Part shown: positions 27,383-35,589 of the stretch, piece by piece
How the letters are laid out: every line of letters begins with the position of its first letter
Position numbering within the stretch: the stretch's first letter is position 1
From: Verrucomicrobiota bacterium
GTDB lineage: Bacteria > Verrucomicrobiota > Verrucomicrobiia > Opitutales > UBA2995
Length of the DNA stretch: 36,013 nt
NCBI GenBank assembly: GCA_027622555.1
Contig: JAQBYJ010000057.1
Span: 1 to 36,013, forward strand
Direction of reading: 5' to 3'
Made by a program: the position numbers and the translations under genes
Notes under the pieces: model-generated
What the model was told of the DNA's origin: nothing
Seen by the model: only the letters and a program-made list of their open reading frames with translations
Databases searched by the model: none

Positions 27383-28197
27383 TATTTTCCGGCAAAAAAC
27401 GGATTCACCTTTTTCTGCTCCTCAACGGAGGTTAATGGCCCATGACCAGGGCAAACAACCGTGTTGTCGGGTAAGGTCATGATTTCAGCACCGCTGGTTC
27501 GAATGGCGTCTTCATAAGATACCATTCCTCCACCCATAGATTGGGCAAAAAGAGCATCCCCTACAATGGCAACAGGTCGATCCAAACCTGCTACTACAAA
27601 AGTTATTCCTCCTTTAGCATGACCCCAGGTCAGTCTGGTTTCAATGTTTAGGCTACCGACCGAAAATGTTTTTCCCGCATCAAAAGGCTCACCAAAATTG
27701 GCAAATTCCTTTTTACCAACGTAGACAGGACAATTTACATGCTTAAGAATAGAGTTAACGTCCGCTATATGGTCTCCGTGGGTATGAGTTATCCAAATTC
27801 CTTGAACATCCAATCCTTCCGATTTCACAAATTCAAGAAGCTCTGACGCGTCGGCACCGCTGTCAAAAATTGCGGCCTTTTTTGAAGAATGATCCCAAAC
27901 CACATAAGCATTCACAGTCATGTCATGAAAAGGTGAGTTAAAACAAGCCAAGCCGGACAATTGGATCTCGGCAGGTCGCCATGTTTTTTGACCAAGCAAC
28001 ACAAGTGCCTCAGGATCGAGATCCAGAATGGGTGCCAACTTTGCGGCCTCCTCCTCCACAAAATTCCCGCGCAGGGCTTCCCGAATTGCATCTTTTTTCA
28101 AACCACTTCTTTCTGAAAGCTGGGTGGTAGAAAGCCCCAAACCGCGGGCAGCTTTTGCAAGGACATCTTCGTAAAAGTCTTCAATAGGAATTTGCAT
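27379..28197 (-). CDS. HTH-MBL fold hydrolase
   Basis: A metallo-beta-lactamase fold hydrolase carries an N-terminal helix-turn-helix-like domain. From the start used here (second in-frame ATG, chosen because IPIEDFYEDVLAKAARGLGLS matches the family start), the first ~65 residues form an XRE-like helix bundle. The metal site follows: THTHGDH (137-143), then H193, D214 and H252. This pattern is typical of glyoxalase II-like MBL enzymes that hydrolyse thioesters or sulfide compounds. The HTH domain may bind DNA or only mediate folding. The gene's stop overlaps the stop of troD by four bases, but they are convergent, so no operon link exists. Substrate is unknown. Confidence 0.85.
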   Translation of the reverse strand: MQIPIEDFYEDVLAKAARGLGLSTTQLSERSGLKKDAIREALRGNFVEEEAAKLAPILDLDPEALVLLGQKTWRPAEIQLSGLACFNSPFHDMTVNAYVVWDHSSKKAAIFDSGADASELLEFVKSEGLDVQGIWITHTHGDHIADVNSILKHVNCPVYVGKKEFANFGEPFDAGKTFSVGSLNIETRLTWGHAKGGITFVVAGLDRPVAIVGDALFAQSMGGGMVSYEDAIRTSGAEIMTLPDNTVVCPGHGPLTSVEEQKKVNPFFAGKY

Positions 28198-28377
28198 AAA
28201 AATAAAGAATTTCTCCAACCCTTCGGAAAAGGACCAGGCAAGTAAATGTAAAAACAGGCGTAACCAATTTTACCAGTAGAGCGAGCCAAGCAAAGAGTGA
28301 GTAAATATTTTTTAAAACGCTAAATTCTAGTCACAGCTACTTTGCGAGCCATGAAAGAGTGCTTTGACTGACGAAAT

Positions 28378-28707
28378 ATGACTATCCAAGAGTTAGAGCG
28401 CTACCTTTCCTATTGCTCCAACAATTCGCTCCTATCTTTCGAACGCTCAAGAAGTTTAATTCCTGATAAGCTCGAAGTATGCGAGCACGTTCTCAGCGAT
28501 GGCAAACTAGTCGAACTTACTTTGGACCGGGAGAGAGGGAAAATGATTTTGGAAGTTTACCGAAATGGAGATTTGGTGGGAGAACCTCTAAACTTTTTTG
28601 TGAAATCAATAACCGACTGTTTGCTGGGCGAAGACTGGGTACGTTTAGAACCAATTGATATTATCAAGCGCGTACTGGATCGAGAAACCGGTCTAAGAAG
28701 TGCCTGA
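28378..28707 (+). CDS. Unknown small protein
   Basis: This 109-residue protein has an acidic/polar composition and no signal or membrane segment. It contains a beta-rich middle (KLVELTLDRERGKMILEVYRNG, read in two parts at about 43-64) and a helical C-terminus ending IIKRVLDRETGLRSA. I do not recognise the family. The coding pattern is good in this frame and there is no competing long frame. It lies alone, 180 bases from the MBL gene start (divergent) and 50 bases from a small convergent open frame. Confidence 0.6.
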   Translation: MTIQELERYLSYCSNNSLLSFERSRSLIPDKLEVCEHVLSDGKLVELTLDRERGKMILEVYRNGDLVGEPLNFFVKSITDCLLGEDWVRLEPIDIIKRVLDRETGLRSA

Positions 28708-28758
28708 AAAACCTCCTCAAATTGAAAGTGCTTTAGTCGAAGACCGATAGCACGATAA

Positions 28759-28989
28759 TCAAGCAGTTGTGTTGGATAACACGCAGTGGACTTGATACCA
28801 AAAATTCCAAGGAGCTGGGTTGTTACCTGTTTTTCTGGATGCTTCATCCAAGGCTCCTTGATGTCCAAACTGTTGAATCAGCTCCCCGGCGGCCTCAGCT
28901 GGTTTTAGCGCTCCTCCAGGAATACCGAAAATGTTAGTTCTTTTATGGGCAGCTGACTTGTAGATATGAATTAATTCTCCTGTGGACAT
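28759..28989 (-). CDS. Possible small protein, unknown
   Basis: The 76-residue frame begins MSTGELIHIYKSAAHKR and contains a glycine/proline-rich centre (IPGGALKPAEAAGEL) and a C-terminal Trp-rich stretch (APWNFWYQVHC). I do not recognise it. The composition is plausible for a real protein, and its ATG is preceded by an AT-rich leader. Against it, the frame is short and there is no family evidence. It faces the slyX leader, where an inverted repeat lies (29054-29096). Confidence 0.4.
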   Translation of the reverse strand: MSTGELIHIYKSAAHKRTNIFGIPGGALKPAEAAGELIQQFGHQGALDEASRKTGNNPAPWNFWYQVHCVLSNTTA

Positions 28990-29053
28990 ATGATTGGTGG
29001 TTTTTGATTAAATACTAGATTGCCTCCAGTATACCAATCCATCGGAGAATAGA

Positions 29054-29096
29054 TATAGGGGAGTAAACAGAACATGGCATAGGGAATTCCCCTATA
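29054..29096. promoter_or_regulatory. Inverted repeat / alternative hairpins upstream of slyX
   Basis: TATAGGGGA (29054-29062) and TCCCCTATA (29088-29096) form a perfect nine-base inverted repeat with 25 bases between. A second, nested palindrome ATAGGG-AATT-CCC(C)TAT lies at 29080-29095 with one bulged base and uses part of the same right arm, so the two hairpins are mutually exclusive. It lies 67 bases before the slyX start. Confidence 0.5.
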
Positions 29097-29162
29097 CTAA
29101 TTCGCGTATTACCTCTTCTTTTTTCCTATTGCTAGTAACACCACAAATGAGAGCTTTGAGAC

Positions 29163-29378
29163 GTGTCAGAAGCAGATCCATCTTATGCCAAACAGATTCG
29201 TAAACTTGAAGAAGACCTTACATTCCTGGACGATCACGTCGTAAAACAGGATAAGGAGATTCTCAGGATTCAACAAAAACTCGATAAATCCATCCAGGAA
29301 TTGAAAGAGCTCCGTGGGCACTTCGAATCCGGGGGTCTAACGGCAGGAAACGAGGACGCAAAACCGCCTCATTATTAA
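29163..29378 (+). CDS. slyX: SlyX-family coiled-coil protein
   Basis: This 71-residue protein is almost wholly helical with heptad-like spacing (IRKLEEDLTFLDDHVVKQ, residues 12-29, then IQQKLDKSIQEL) and ends in PPHY, the C-terminal signature of SlyX proteins. SlyX is a small soluble protein of unknown role. The start is a GTG at 29163; no ATG is available in the right place. The gene is 53 bases before the PatB/MalY-like aminotransferase gene and may share its transcript. Confidence 0.82.
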   Translation: MSEADPSYAKQIRKLEEDLTFLDDHVVKQDKEILRIQQKLDKSIQELKELRGHFESGGLTAGNEDAKPPHY

Positions 29379-29431
29379 GCCGAAGTGAGTGAACCGCTTG
29401 GGAAAGCTGAGTAAATCGCTAACGAATTTCT

Positions 29432-30577
29432 ATGGAATACGACTTCAATAAACCTTTAGATAGAAAAAATACGGCCAGTCTTAAATGGGATAAATATAAA
29501 GACCGCGACGTTATCCCATTCTGGGTCGCCGACATGGATTTTGAAATTGCGCCCGAAATTCAAAAGGCCATCGCAAAACGAAACGAACATGGCGTTTACG
29601 GCTATACGGTACCTGACGAAAACGTAACCAGGAGTGTCGTAGATTACCTTGAAAGAGAGCATGGTTACGAAATTGATCCTTCATGGATTATGTGGACTCC
29701 CGGTGTTGTCCCGGCTCTGAATCTTTTTTGTCGGGCATTCGGTGAACCAGGATCAAGCGTGATGACGGCAACTCCCGTCTACCCACCATTCCTAACCTCA
29801 CCCGTAAATTCCGATAGGAAGCTTATTTCCGTTGATCTTAAATGGGACGGAAACCGTTGGACCTTCGATTTTGAAAAAATGGAGGCGAGTATCCGTCCGG
29901 ATACACGTAGTTTTATTTTGTGTAATCCGCACAATCCTGTCGGCCGGGTGTTCGACAAAAAAGAACTGGAGCAGTTGTCTGAATTCTGTGTGAAGCACGA
30001 TCTCGTCCTTTGTACCGATGAGATACATTCGGACTTAATTTTGGAGCCAGGACTTAAACACACACCAACGAATCTGATTAGCCCGGAAATTAGCAAGCGG
30101 TCTGTCATGCTCACATCCCCGAGTAAAACTTACAATTTACCAGGCCTCTGCTGCGCTTATGCAATCATTGAAGACCCTGGAATCAGAATGGCATTTAAGA
30201 AAGTCGCCAGAGGTATCATCACAGAAATAAATACGTTTGGTTACGTGAGTTGCGAGACTGCCTACAACCAAGGCGGAGAATGGAGGTTAGCGCTTATCGA
30301 ATACCTAAGATCGAACCGGGATTTTCTTTATTCATTTATATCGCAGCACATTCCCAAGATAAGAATGCGCCCAATGGAGGCAACCTACTTGGCATGGATG
30401 GATGTGAGGGAATTAAATCTGGATGATCCAATCAGCTTTTTCGAATCGCATGGAGTTGGACTTTCGGACGGAAGTTTTTTTGGAGCCAAAGGGCACGTCC
30501 GATTTAACTTTGGATGCGCTCGTGGTTTATTGGAGAAAGGATTGCATCGAATGCAAAAAGCAGTCGCTGACCTTTGA
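29432..30577 (+). CDS. PatB/MalY-type PLP aminotransferase (cystathionine beta-lyase)
   Basis: This is a fold-type I PLP enzyme of the MalY/PatB subgroup, which usually cleaves cystathionine or related C-S bonds in methionine synthesis. The N-terminus FNKPLDRKNTASLKWDKY and FWVADMDFEIAPEI (30-43) are typical of the subgroup. CNPHNPVGRVF (164-174) binds the cofactor, CTDEIHSDL (194-202) carries the PLP-ring aspartate D196, and SPSKTYNLPGL (229-239) contains the Schiff-base lysine K232. The final FGCARGL includes the carboxylate-binding arginine. Its 381 residues fit. Some homologues also act as regulators or aminotransferases, so the exact substrate is uncertain. Confidence 0.93.
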   Translation: MEYDFNKPLDRKNTASLKWDKYKDRDVIPFWVADMDFEIAPEIQKAIAKRNEHGVYGYTVPDENVTRSVVDYLEREHGYEIDPSWIMWTPGVVPALNLFCRAFGEPGSSVMTATPVYPPFLTSPVNSDRKLISVDLKWDGNRWTFDFEKMEASIRPDTRSFILCNPHNPVGRVFDKKELEQLSEFCVKHDLVLCTDEIHSDLILEPGLKHTPTNLISPEISKRSVMLTSPSKTYNLPGLCCAYAIIEDPGIRMAFKKVARGIITEINTFGYVSCETAYNQGGEWRLALIEYLRSNRDFLYSFISQHIPKIRMRPMEATYLAWMDVRELNLDDPISFFESHGVGLSDGSFFGAKGHVRFNFGCARGLLEKGLHRMQKAVADL

Positions 30578-30603
30578 TATCTCCTCAATATCCAGTCCGG
30601 TTT

Positions 30604-31095
30604 CTATTTGGACTTTTTATTCAGTTTTCTGAACCAATCGGTAATAAGTTCTTTGTCGTAAAATAATTCGTCATTATAGTTGATCCGGATCTTATAGTTA
30701 AAACTCAGATCCGATAAATGTTCGTCTCCGGATTCGAGAACGTTTCCATCCGCATCCTTAAGTTCATAACTAAACTTAATACGAGGAGGGTAAATGGATT
30801 TCACAATTCTGATATCCATGGCATCGGCAGATCTCCATGGTTCGTAATCTCCGGCCAAGTCGATATCAGTTATCACCATGCTAAGAACCTGACCTTCCTC
30901 AAGATAACGCTCAGCTTGTTTGTTAATGTGTTTTTCAAACTGAGGGAGGTAGAGCTTCTGGCCCCGCTTGTTGCCGGCGTATTCATAATCGATATCACGA
31001 TAGTTATCCGGATTTTCAAAAGTAAGCTCAACTTCAGCGGCAAGATTTACCGCTAGGAAACATAGGCTACAAAAAAGAATTGAAAAGAATTTCAT
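30604..31095 (-). CDS. DUF3016-family exported protein
   Basis: This 163-residue protein has a cleavable signal peptide (hydrophobic residues 3-18, likely cut near NLAAE) and a mature domain matching the DUF3016 pattern, with VELTFENPDNYRDIDYE after the signal and ITDIDLAGDYEPW followed by DIRIVKSIYPPRIKFSYEL near residues 93-119. It is probably periplasmic. No function is known for the family. It is convergent with the aminotransferase gene, 26 bases apart, and its start is about 75 bases from the phosphoesterase gene on the same strand. Confidence 0.82.
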   Translation of the reverse strand: MKFFSILFCSLCFLAVNLAAEVELTFENPDNYRDIDYEYAGNKRGQKLYLPQFEKHINKQAERYLEEGQVLSMVITDIDLAGDYEPWRSADAMDIRIVKSIYPPRIKFSYELKDADGNVLESGDEHLSDLSFNYKIRINYNDELFYDKELITDWFRKLNKKSK

Positions 31096-31171
31096 AATTT
31101 TGGGTGGGTTTAAATTCAGTTATCATGCGCTATCGAAACAGGAGTCAAAAGTATGCTATTCCTATAATACG

Positions 31172-31672
31172 TCAATCCTGCGCTAACTGGATGAGCTCAG
31201 GGGTCAGCTTCTCTCCTTTTCTCCAAACAAGCTTCGCTAAGGTTATGGGAAGATTGAACCGCCTGGGACCGGCACTACCTGGATTGAGAAATAAAACTTC
31301 CTGTTCTTCAAATATTTCAGGTCGGTGAGAATGACCATAAACCACCATGTCAACCAGTTCCAGTACGGTGCGATCCAATTTCGAAATATCATGAATCATA
31401 AAAACCTTCAGCCCGCCCAAAGTTAAAGTTAATTTAGGGGGTAAACGTTTGCACCAGAGCTCGAAATCAACGTTCCCCCGCACCGTAAAAATCGGAGCAA
31501 TGTCACTCAACCGGGCTAATATTTGCTCATCTCCCACATCGCCGCCATGCAAAATAACATCTGAACCTTTCAGTGCTGATAAAGCTTGAGGTCTGAGTAG
31601 ACCATGAGTGTCGGAAATAATTCCAATCGAAAGCACTTCTTTCCCTTCAAACTCGCGCACCGTTATTTCCAT
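31172..31672 (-). CDS. YfcE-like metallophosphoesterase
   Basis: This is a calcineurin-like phosphodiesterase of the YfcE/MJ0936 group. Motifs in order are GIISDTHG (D and H ligands), ILHGGDVGD (Asp), TVRGNVDF (GNxD, Asn), MIHDI (His in place of the usual H-G, only one conserved His), VVYGHSHRPEIF (GHxH, two metal His) and NPGSAGPRR. The domain starts just before GIISDTHG. The frame extends to 31744, but that extra N-terminus is not family-like; the ATG at 31672 is used here, and a GTG at 31636 is equally possible. Note that the MIHD segment lacks the Gly typical of the H-G motif. Substrate is unknown. Confidence 0.85.
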   Translation of the reverse strand: MEITVREFEGKEVLSIGIISDTHGLLRPQALSALKGSDVILHGGDVGDEQILARLSDIAPIFTVRGNVDFELWCKRLPPKLTLTLGGLKVFMIHDISKLDRTVLELVDMVVYGHSHRPEIFEEQEVLFLNPGSAGPRRFNLPITLAKLVWRKGEKLTPELIQLAQD

Positions 31673-31862
31673 AGATCTGCGCAGAATCATAGGGTCGTCG
31701 GTTGTTCTGTGAATCTTAAAAGAGAAGCGTCCGACGATCGCCAAAAACTTGTAAATCTTATCAAACCCATTGCATCAATGAACTCCCGGTTCGACCTTTA
31801 TAGAGAAACCCGAAATCTTTGTTCCTCAGAACAATCTCACTAAACACTCGACACGTATATCC

Positions 31863-32582
31863 ATGGGCAAAATTACCTACGAATTTATAATAGACAGCGG
31901 TGAAATCTTCACTTTCGACATTGATCCTCAAAAACCTACAAACACAGGATCAGAGCCCGTCCAAACGTCCGCAGCCTGGACAAGCCTTGAATATCATAAA
32001 TGTGAAAACTGCCCGCTGAAACTTAAAGATCACCCTCACTGCCCGGTGGCACTCGATATTGAAGAAGTAGCCAAAAAGTTTTCGTCCTTACTTTCCTGGA
32101 AAAAAGCAGAAGTTTGGGTGCATACGGAAGAACGAAGCTATTCCAAAACGTGCGACCTACAGACCGGACTACGTTCCATGTTGGGGTTAATGATGGCTCT
32201 GAGCACATGTCCGATTCTCTCCAAGCTCAAACCACTGGCAGCAAGCCACCTACCCTTTGCGACCTTTCAAGAAACCGTTTCCCGCGTAGTGGGGAATTAC
32301 TTAATCCGCCAATTTCTAAAGGACCAAAAAGGCGAAGAGCCGGACTGGTCACTCACAGACCTCAAGTCTATGTATAAGGAATTGGTTACGGTTAATTTCA
32401 GCATGCTTGAACGAATTCGGGCAGCTTGTGAAAAAGACGCCAACATGAATGCCATATCGATTTTCTTCTCCATGTCTTCCATTGTAAATATGGCTTTGGA
32501 AGAGCAGCTGGATGAGATGGAAGAACACTTTATCGGTGGGAAAAATAATTCAGCGGAATTGCCCTCTATTCCAGTTGCTTGA
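31863..32582 (+). CDS. Conserved protein of unknown function (DUF6901-like)
   Basis: This 239-residue protein begins ITYEFIIDSGE and shows a four-cysteine-like ECxNCPL-type motif, here CENCPLKLKDHPHCPVA (residues 47-63), which likely binds a metal. A middle stretch EERSYSKTCDLQTGLRSMLGLMMALSTCPIL (about 89-119) and LAASHLPFATFQETVSR (127-143) are family-like blocks that I recall under DUF6901. No signal or clear transmembrane helix is seen. Function is unknown. It is the last recognisable gene before about 400 bases without coding content. Confidence 0.68.
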   Translation: MGKITYEFIIDSGEIFTFDIDPQKPTNTGSEPVQTSAAWTSLEYHKCENCPLKLKDHPHCPVALDIEEVAKKFSSLLSWKKAEVWVHTEERSYSKTCDLQTGLRSMLGLMMALSTCPILSKLKPLAASHLPFATFQETVSRVVGNYLIRQFLKDQKGEEPDWSLTDLKSMYKELVTVNFSMLERIRAACEKDANMNAISIFFSMSSIVNMALEEQLDEMEEHFIGGKNNSAELPSIPVA

Positions 32583-32988
32583 TTTTGCCGGAATTATTCA
32601 CTCCGTTTTTTTGAGGAGCAAAAATAAAAACATCCGAGGCTCTCCCCCGGGGTGTCTCTCGCGTATATTCCCATCTGAAATCCTACGGTTGTGGACGATC
32701 CAGACAACTGCAGGTGTTATTAACCATACTTGTACAAAATCTGAATTTGCTCGGCTGTGCTGAAACCGGGAAGTGGTTCGCCGCTAAACTGCTTTCTATT
32801 CTTGCAGGCGTCGAAGGACACTGTCGCGCATTGGGGCTTGATGAATCGCAAAAGTCAGCGACGAAGCAAGTTTCGAAGAATGAACCCGGTTGCGATTCAG
32901 CCTCCTGGAGGGGCGATAAAATTAGCCGCCATGAATAAATCGCTTTGCGCTCCTTTGATCATCAGGTTTGTGTGGCGAATCATCATTC
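32583..32988. other. Gene-free stretch before waaA
   Basis: The 406 bases contain only short overlapping frames with no recognised family, and I found no hairpin of terminator quality. Promoter elements for waaA probably lie near its right end, but none is convincing by eye. Confidence 0.4.
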
Positions 32989-34287
32989 ATGATCTGGATC
33001 TATAGATTACTTTTTTTCCCAGTATTCATTCTCTCTGTCCCGTGGGTACTTTGGCATGTAAAACGACGAGGCGGCTATGGGAAAGACCTGACGCAAAGGT
33101 TCGGCAATATTCCAGGTTCCTTGGAGAAAACCCAAAACATCAAGCGAATTTGGATCCAGGCGGTGAGCGTGGGTGAGGTAAGAGCTTTGAGATCATTTTT
33201 AACAAAGCTGGACTCAGAAAAACGAGTAGAAGTATTTCTAACCGCAACAACGAGTACCGGCTACAAAATCGCGAAAGACAATTACTCCGAGCTCATCAAA
33301 GGGATATATTATTTTCCTATCGATTTCCCGCTGTTTAATCGAAAGACTTGGAATCGAATTCAGCCCGACCTTTGTATTCTTACGGAAGGCGAACTATGGC
33401 CGGAGCATATTCACACGGCTAAAATGCGTGGAGTTCCGATCGTGCTTATAAATGCAAGAATGTCCGATTCGACTCTTAAAACTTATCTCTCGTTGAGAGG
33501 TTTGGCCAAAAGCATTTTCAAAAGCCTGGACCTGATTATCGCTTCAAGCGAAGGAAACGCCAAGAGATTTAGAAAACTCGGCTGCGCTCACGAAAATACA
33601 AAAGTCGCAGGGAACCTTAAATGCGACATTCCAATACCGGACCTGCTTTCTGAAGACGAAAGAAACACTTTGGCAAAAGAACTGGGTTTACCGCTTAGGG
33701 CATCAACGGATAGCAACACTGTTATACTGTGTGGGGCTTCAACCTGGCCAGGGGAAGAGGCCGCACTTTTCAAGATTTCTAAACAATTACGCAGCGAAGG
33801 TATTGATCTGCGATTAATTGTAACCCCTCGACATGCGGAGCGGAAAAAAGAAATCAAGACAGACCTCGAACCTTTCGATCTCTCATCACATTTTCGCTCA
33901 GACGGTCCTGCTGAGAAGGTAGTAGAAATCAGTATCGCCGATACCACCGGTGAACTTCACAAGTTTCTGCAACTCTCCGACCTTGTTTTCGTTGGGAAAA
34001 GCCTACCGCCACATAAAGGAGGACAAACACCCATCGAAGCCGGGATGCTTAAAAAGCCGATCCTTTTGGGGCCAGGAATGTCGAACTTTCGTGATATCGC
34101 AAACAGCCTCATTCGATTTGGAATAGCAATTGAGGTTCAAGATGAACAAACATTGGAAAACGCGATTCGTACTTTCTGCCTCGATCCGAATCGGAGTCAG
34201 AACCAAAGCGAAAAGGCTGATGATTGGCTGAAGGCCAATCAGGGTGCCACTGAACGAACCCTTCAGTTTCTAAGCGATTTTCTATAA
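32989..34287 (+). CDS. waaA: 3-deoxy-D-manno-octulosonic acid transferase (KdtA/WaaA)
   Basis: WaaA transfers Kdo from CMP-Kdo to lipid A precursor at the inner membrane, the first inner-core step of LPS. The start used here is the ATG at 32989, where MIWIYRLLFFPVFILSVPWV gives the N-terminal membrane anchor; the frame has a TTG seven codons earlier. Landmarks follow in order: RFGNIPG, IWIQAVSVGEVRA (family hallmark) and TTSTGYKIA in the N-terminal GT-B domain, then CGASTWPGEE, VTPRHAERK and SLPPHKGGQTPIEAGMLKKPILLGP in the C-terminal donor domain. The resulting 432 residues are normal for the family. Presence of waaA supports an LPS-bearing outer membrane. Confidence 0.96.
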   Translation: MIWIYRLLFFPVFILSVPWVLWHVKRRGGYGKDLTQRFGNIPGSLEKTQNIKRIWIQAVSVGEVRALRSFLTKLDSEKRVEVFLTATTSTGYKIAKDNYSELIKGIYYFPIDFPLFNRKTWNRIQPDLCILTEGELWPEHIHTAKMRGVPIVLINARMSDSTLKTYLSLRGLAKSIFKSLDLIIASSEGNAKRFRKLGCAHENTKVAGNLKCDIPIPDLLSEDERNTLAKELGLPLRASTDSNTVILCGASTWPGEEAALFKISKQLRSEGIDLRLIVTPRHAERKKEIKTDLEPFDLSSHFRSDGPAEKVVEISIADTTGELHKFLQLSDLVFVGKSLPPHKGGQTPIEAGMLKKPILLGPGMSNFRDIANSLIRFGIAIEVQDEQTLENAIRTFCLDPNRSQNQSEKADDWLKANQGATERTLQFLSDFL

Positions 34288-34413
34288 CGGATAGCCGTTT
34301 AGAAACGTTCCAACATTAACCAGAAATATTAAGGTACAAAAAATGTCTTTGGTTATGATGCTAGAGGTGGCGGGAATTTCGTTTTGCTAAAAAGAACGCC
34401 GAGCCTTCTCATG

Positions 34414-34438
34414 GAGAGATGCTGCACCGCAGCTTCTC
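34414..34438. repeat. Hairpin downstream of RAYT gene
   Basis: GAGAGATGCTGC, a three-base loop ACC and GCAGCTTCTC form a stem with a two-base bulge. It lies 125 bases from the 3' end of the RAYT transposase gene. RAYT transposases act on REP hairpins, so this could be a cognate element, though only one copy is seen in the window. Confidence 0.4.
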
Positions 34439-34481
34439 GGAATTGAGCATGGTTGCTTGTTCGAATTAGTTAATAGTTTAA

Positions 34482-34495
34482 GTATCATGTGATAC
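34482..34495. repeat. Small palindrome near RAYT gene
   Basis: GTATCA-TG-TGATAC is a perfect 6-base inverted repeat with a two-base centre, lying between the hairpin at 34414 and the transposase end. It may belong to the same element or be a regulatory site. Confidence 0.4.
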
Positions 34496-34533
34496 GACAG
34501 GATCAGGGGAAACTACCGTCCATGTGGTCGTAA

Positions 34534-34561
34534 GAAGGGAAATAAAGGAAGGGAAATAAAG
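34534..34561. repeat. Two-copy 14-bp tandem repeat at RAYT gene end
   Basis: GAAGGGAAATAAAG occurs at 34534-34547 and again directly at 34548-34561, both copies identical. It ends two bases before the stop end of the RAYT coding region. Origin by slippage or as part of the element edge is possible. Confidence 0.8.
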
Positions 34562-34563
34562 GG

Positions 34564-35547
34564 TCATTCCTTGATTCTTGAATTGAGTTCAGCCAACAAT
34601 TCATTCGCTTCCGGCAACTCTCCTGACAGCGTTCGCTTCGACAGCTTACTGACCCCCGATTCACTTCCCATGGATAGTGCATCTGCAAGCCATCCATTGG
34701 GGCATAGGAGTTTTGTTTTCATGTGACAAGCGATCGCACATTTCCAGGGAGCGGATTTGGATTCCAATACGATCTTCTTCGAAGTCTTCTTAAAATGCTT
34801 CAGACACAGTTTGAGTCTTTTTTCCCATGCCAGTTCTCTCGCCTCTCTGGCCCCACCAGTGCCCAACTCTATAGCCGCCGCTATATGTTTCTCTTCTTCG
34901 AGCAAGCCAGTTTTGAACTCCTTGGTCCCCAGAGCCCAGCCTTTGCTCATCTTCTCAAAATTCATAGACTTCTTTTCGGCATCCGACTCATTCAACCACT
35001 TCAGGTATTGGGAATACTTGTTTCTTCCGTAGGTGGTATCTTTCAATTCTCCTGCTCCTAATAAGCTACTTTCCAAAGAAAGAAACGGTGGTCGCTTCCT
35101 CTTGTTCCTCAAATACCAGTAACTACTGTAACGATAATCCTTAAGCTCTGCTACCTTGCAGATACCTTCCCGTACGGGATTGAGATGAATATAGTGGCAC
35201 AACCAGAACAAACGATCAAAATCCTCCACCAGAATACTTTTGAAGCGCCCCTGGAAGAGACGACCGTTTTCCTTCCGAAAGCGGTTAAACCGCATCGCGA
35301 ACACACTTTGCAACCAACGCATCCCTTCACTGAGATTCGGCTCAGGGGTCTCCAGTGACAAGTGGTAATGATTGCTCATCACCACATAAGCATGCAGTTT
35401 CCAGCCTGCGTATTCACACGCTTCGAACAGGGTTTTCTCAAAGGACTTCTTTGCGCCTTCACTCTCGAATATCCAACTGCGGTAATTACCGCGGTTGATG
35501 ATGTGGTAAATTGCGCCAGGGTACTCAAATCGTAACTTACGGGACAT
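34564..35547 (-). CDS. REP-associated tyrosine transposase (RAYT)
   Basis: This single-strand transposase of the Y1/HUH type (Transposase_17) has the metal-binding NHYHL motif (59-63; H60 and H62) and the catalytic-tyrosine helix YIHLNPVREG (119-128; Y119). The N-terminus RKLRFEYPGAIYHIINRGN is typical of the RAYT group. At 327 residues it is much longer than a minimal RAYT (about 150-200); the extra C-terminal region contains a helix-turn-helix-like block (NGWLADALSMGSESGVSKL, about 277-295). RAYTs are domesticated relatives of IS200/IS605 that mobilise REP hairpins. The gene lies 43 bases downstream (in its own direction) of a group II intron end. Confidence 0.93.
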   Translation of the reverse strand: MSRKLRFEYPGAIYHIINRGNYRSWIFESEGAKKSFEKTLFEACEYAGWKLHAYVVMSNHYHLSLETPEPNLSEGMRWLQSVFAMRFNRFRKENGRLFQGRFKSILVEDFDRLFWLCHYIHLNPVREGICKVAELKDYRYSSYWYLRNKRKRPPFLSLESSLLGAGELKDTTYGRNKYSQYLKWLNESDAEKKSMNFEKMSKGWALGTKEFKTGLLEEEKHIAAAIELGTGGAREARELAWEKRLKLCLKHFKKTSKKIVLESKSAPWKCAIACHMKTKLLCPNGWLADALSMGSESGVSKLSKRTLSGELPEANELLAELNSRIKE

Positions 35548-35589
35548 GACTCAAAAGAGAATCATCCCAAATCCAATCAGTCATCAAGG

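Noticed and set aside
28985-29020. Half-site TTTGATTAA upstream of the minus-strand 76-codon frame as a metal operator
   Set aside because: Only one half is present, without the palindromic partner.
32757-33005. Short frame with RKSQRRS resembling a group II maturase end
   Set aside because: Only six residues resemble NRRSQRRS and the rest does not; no domain V follows.
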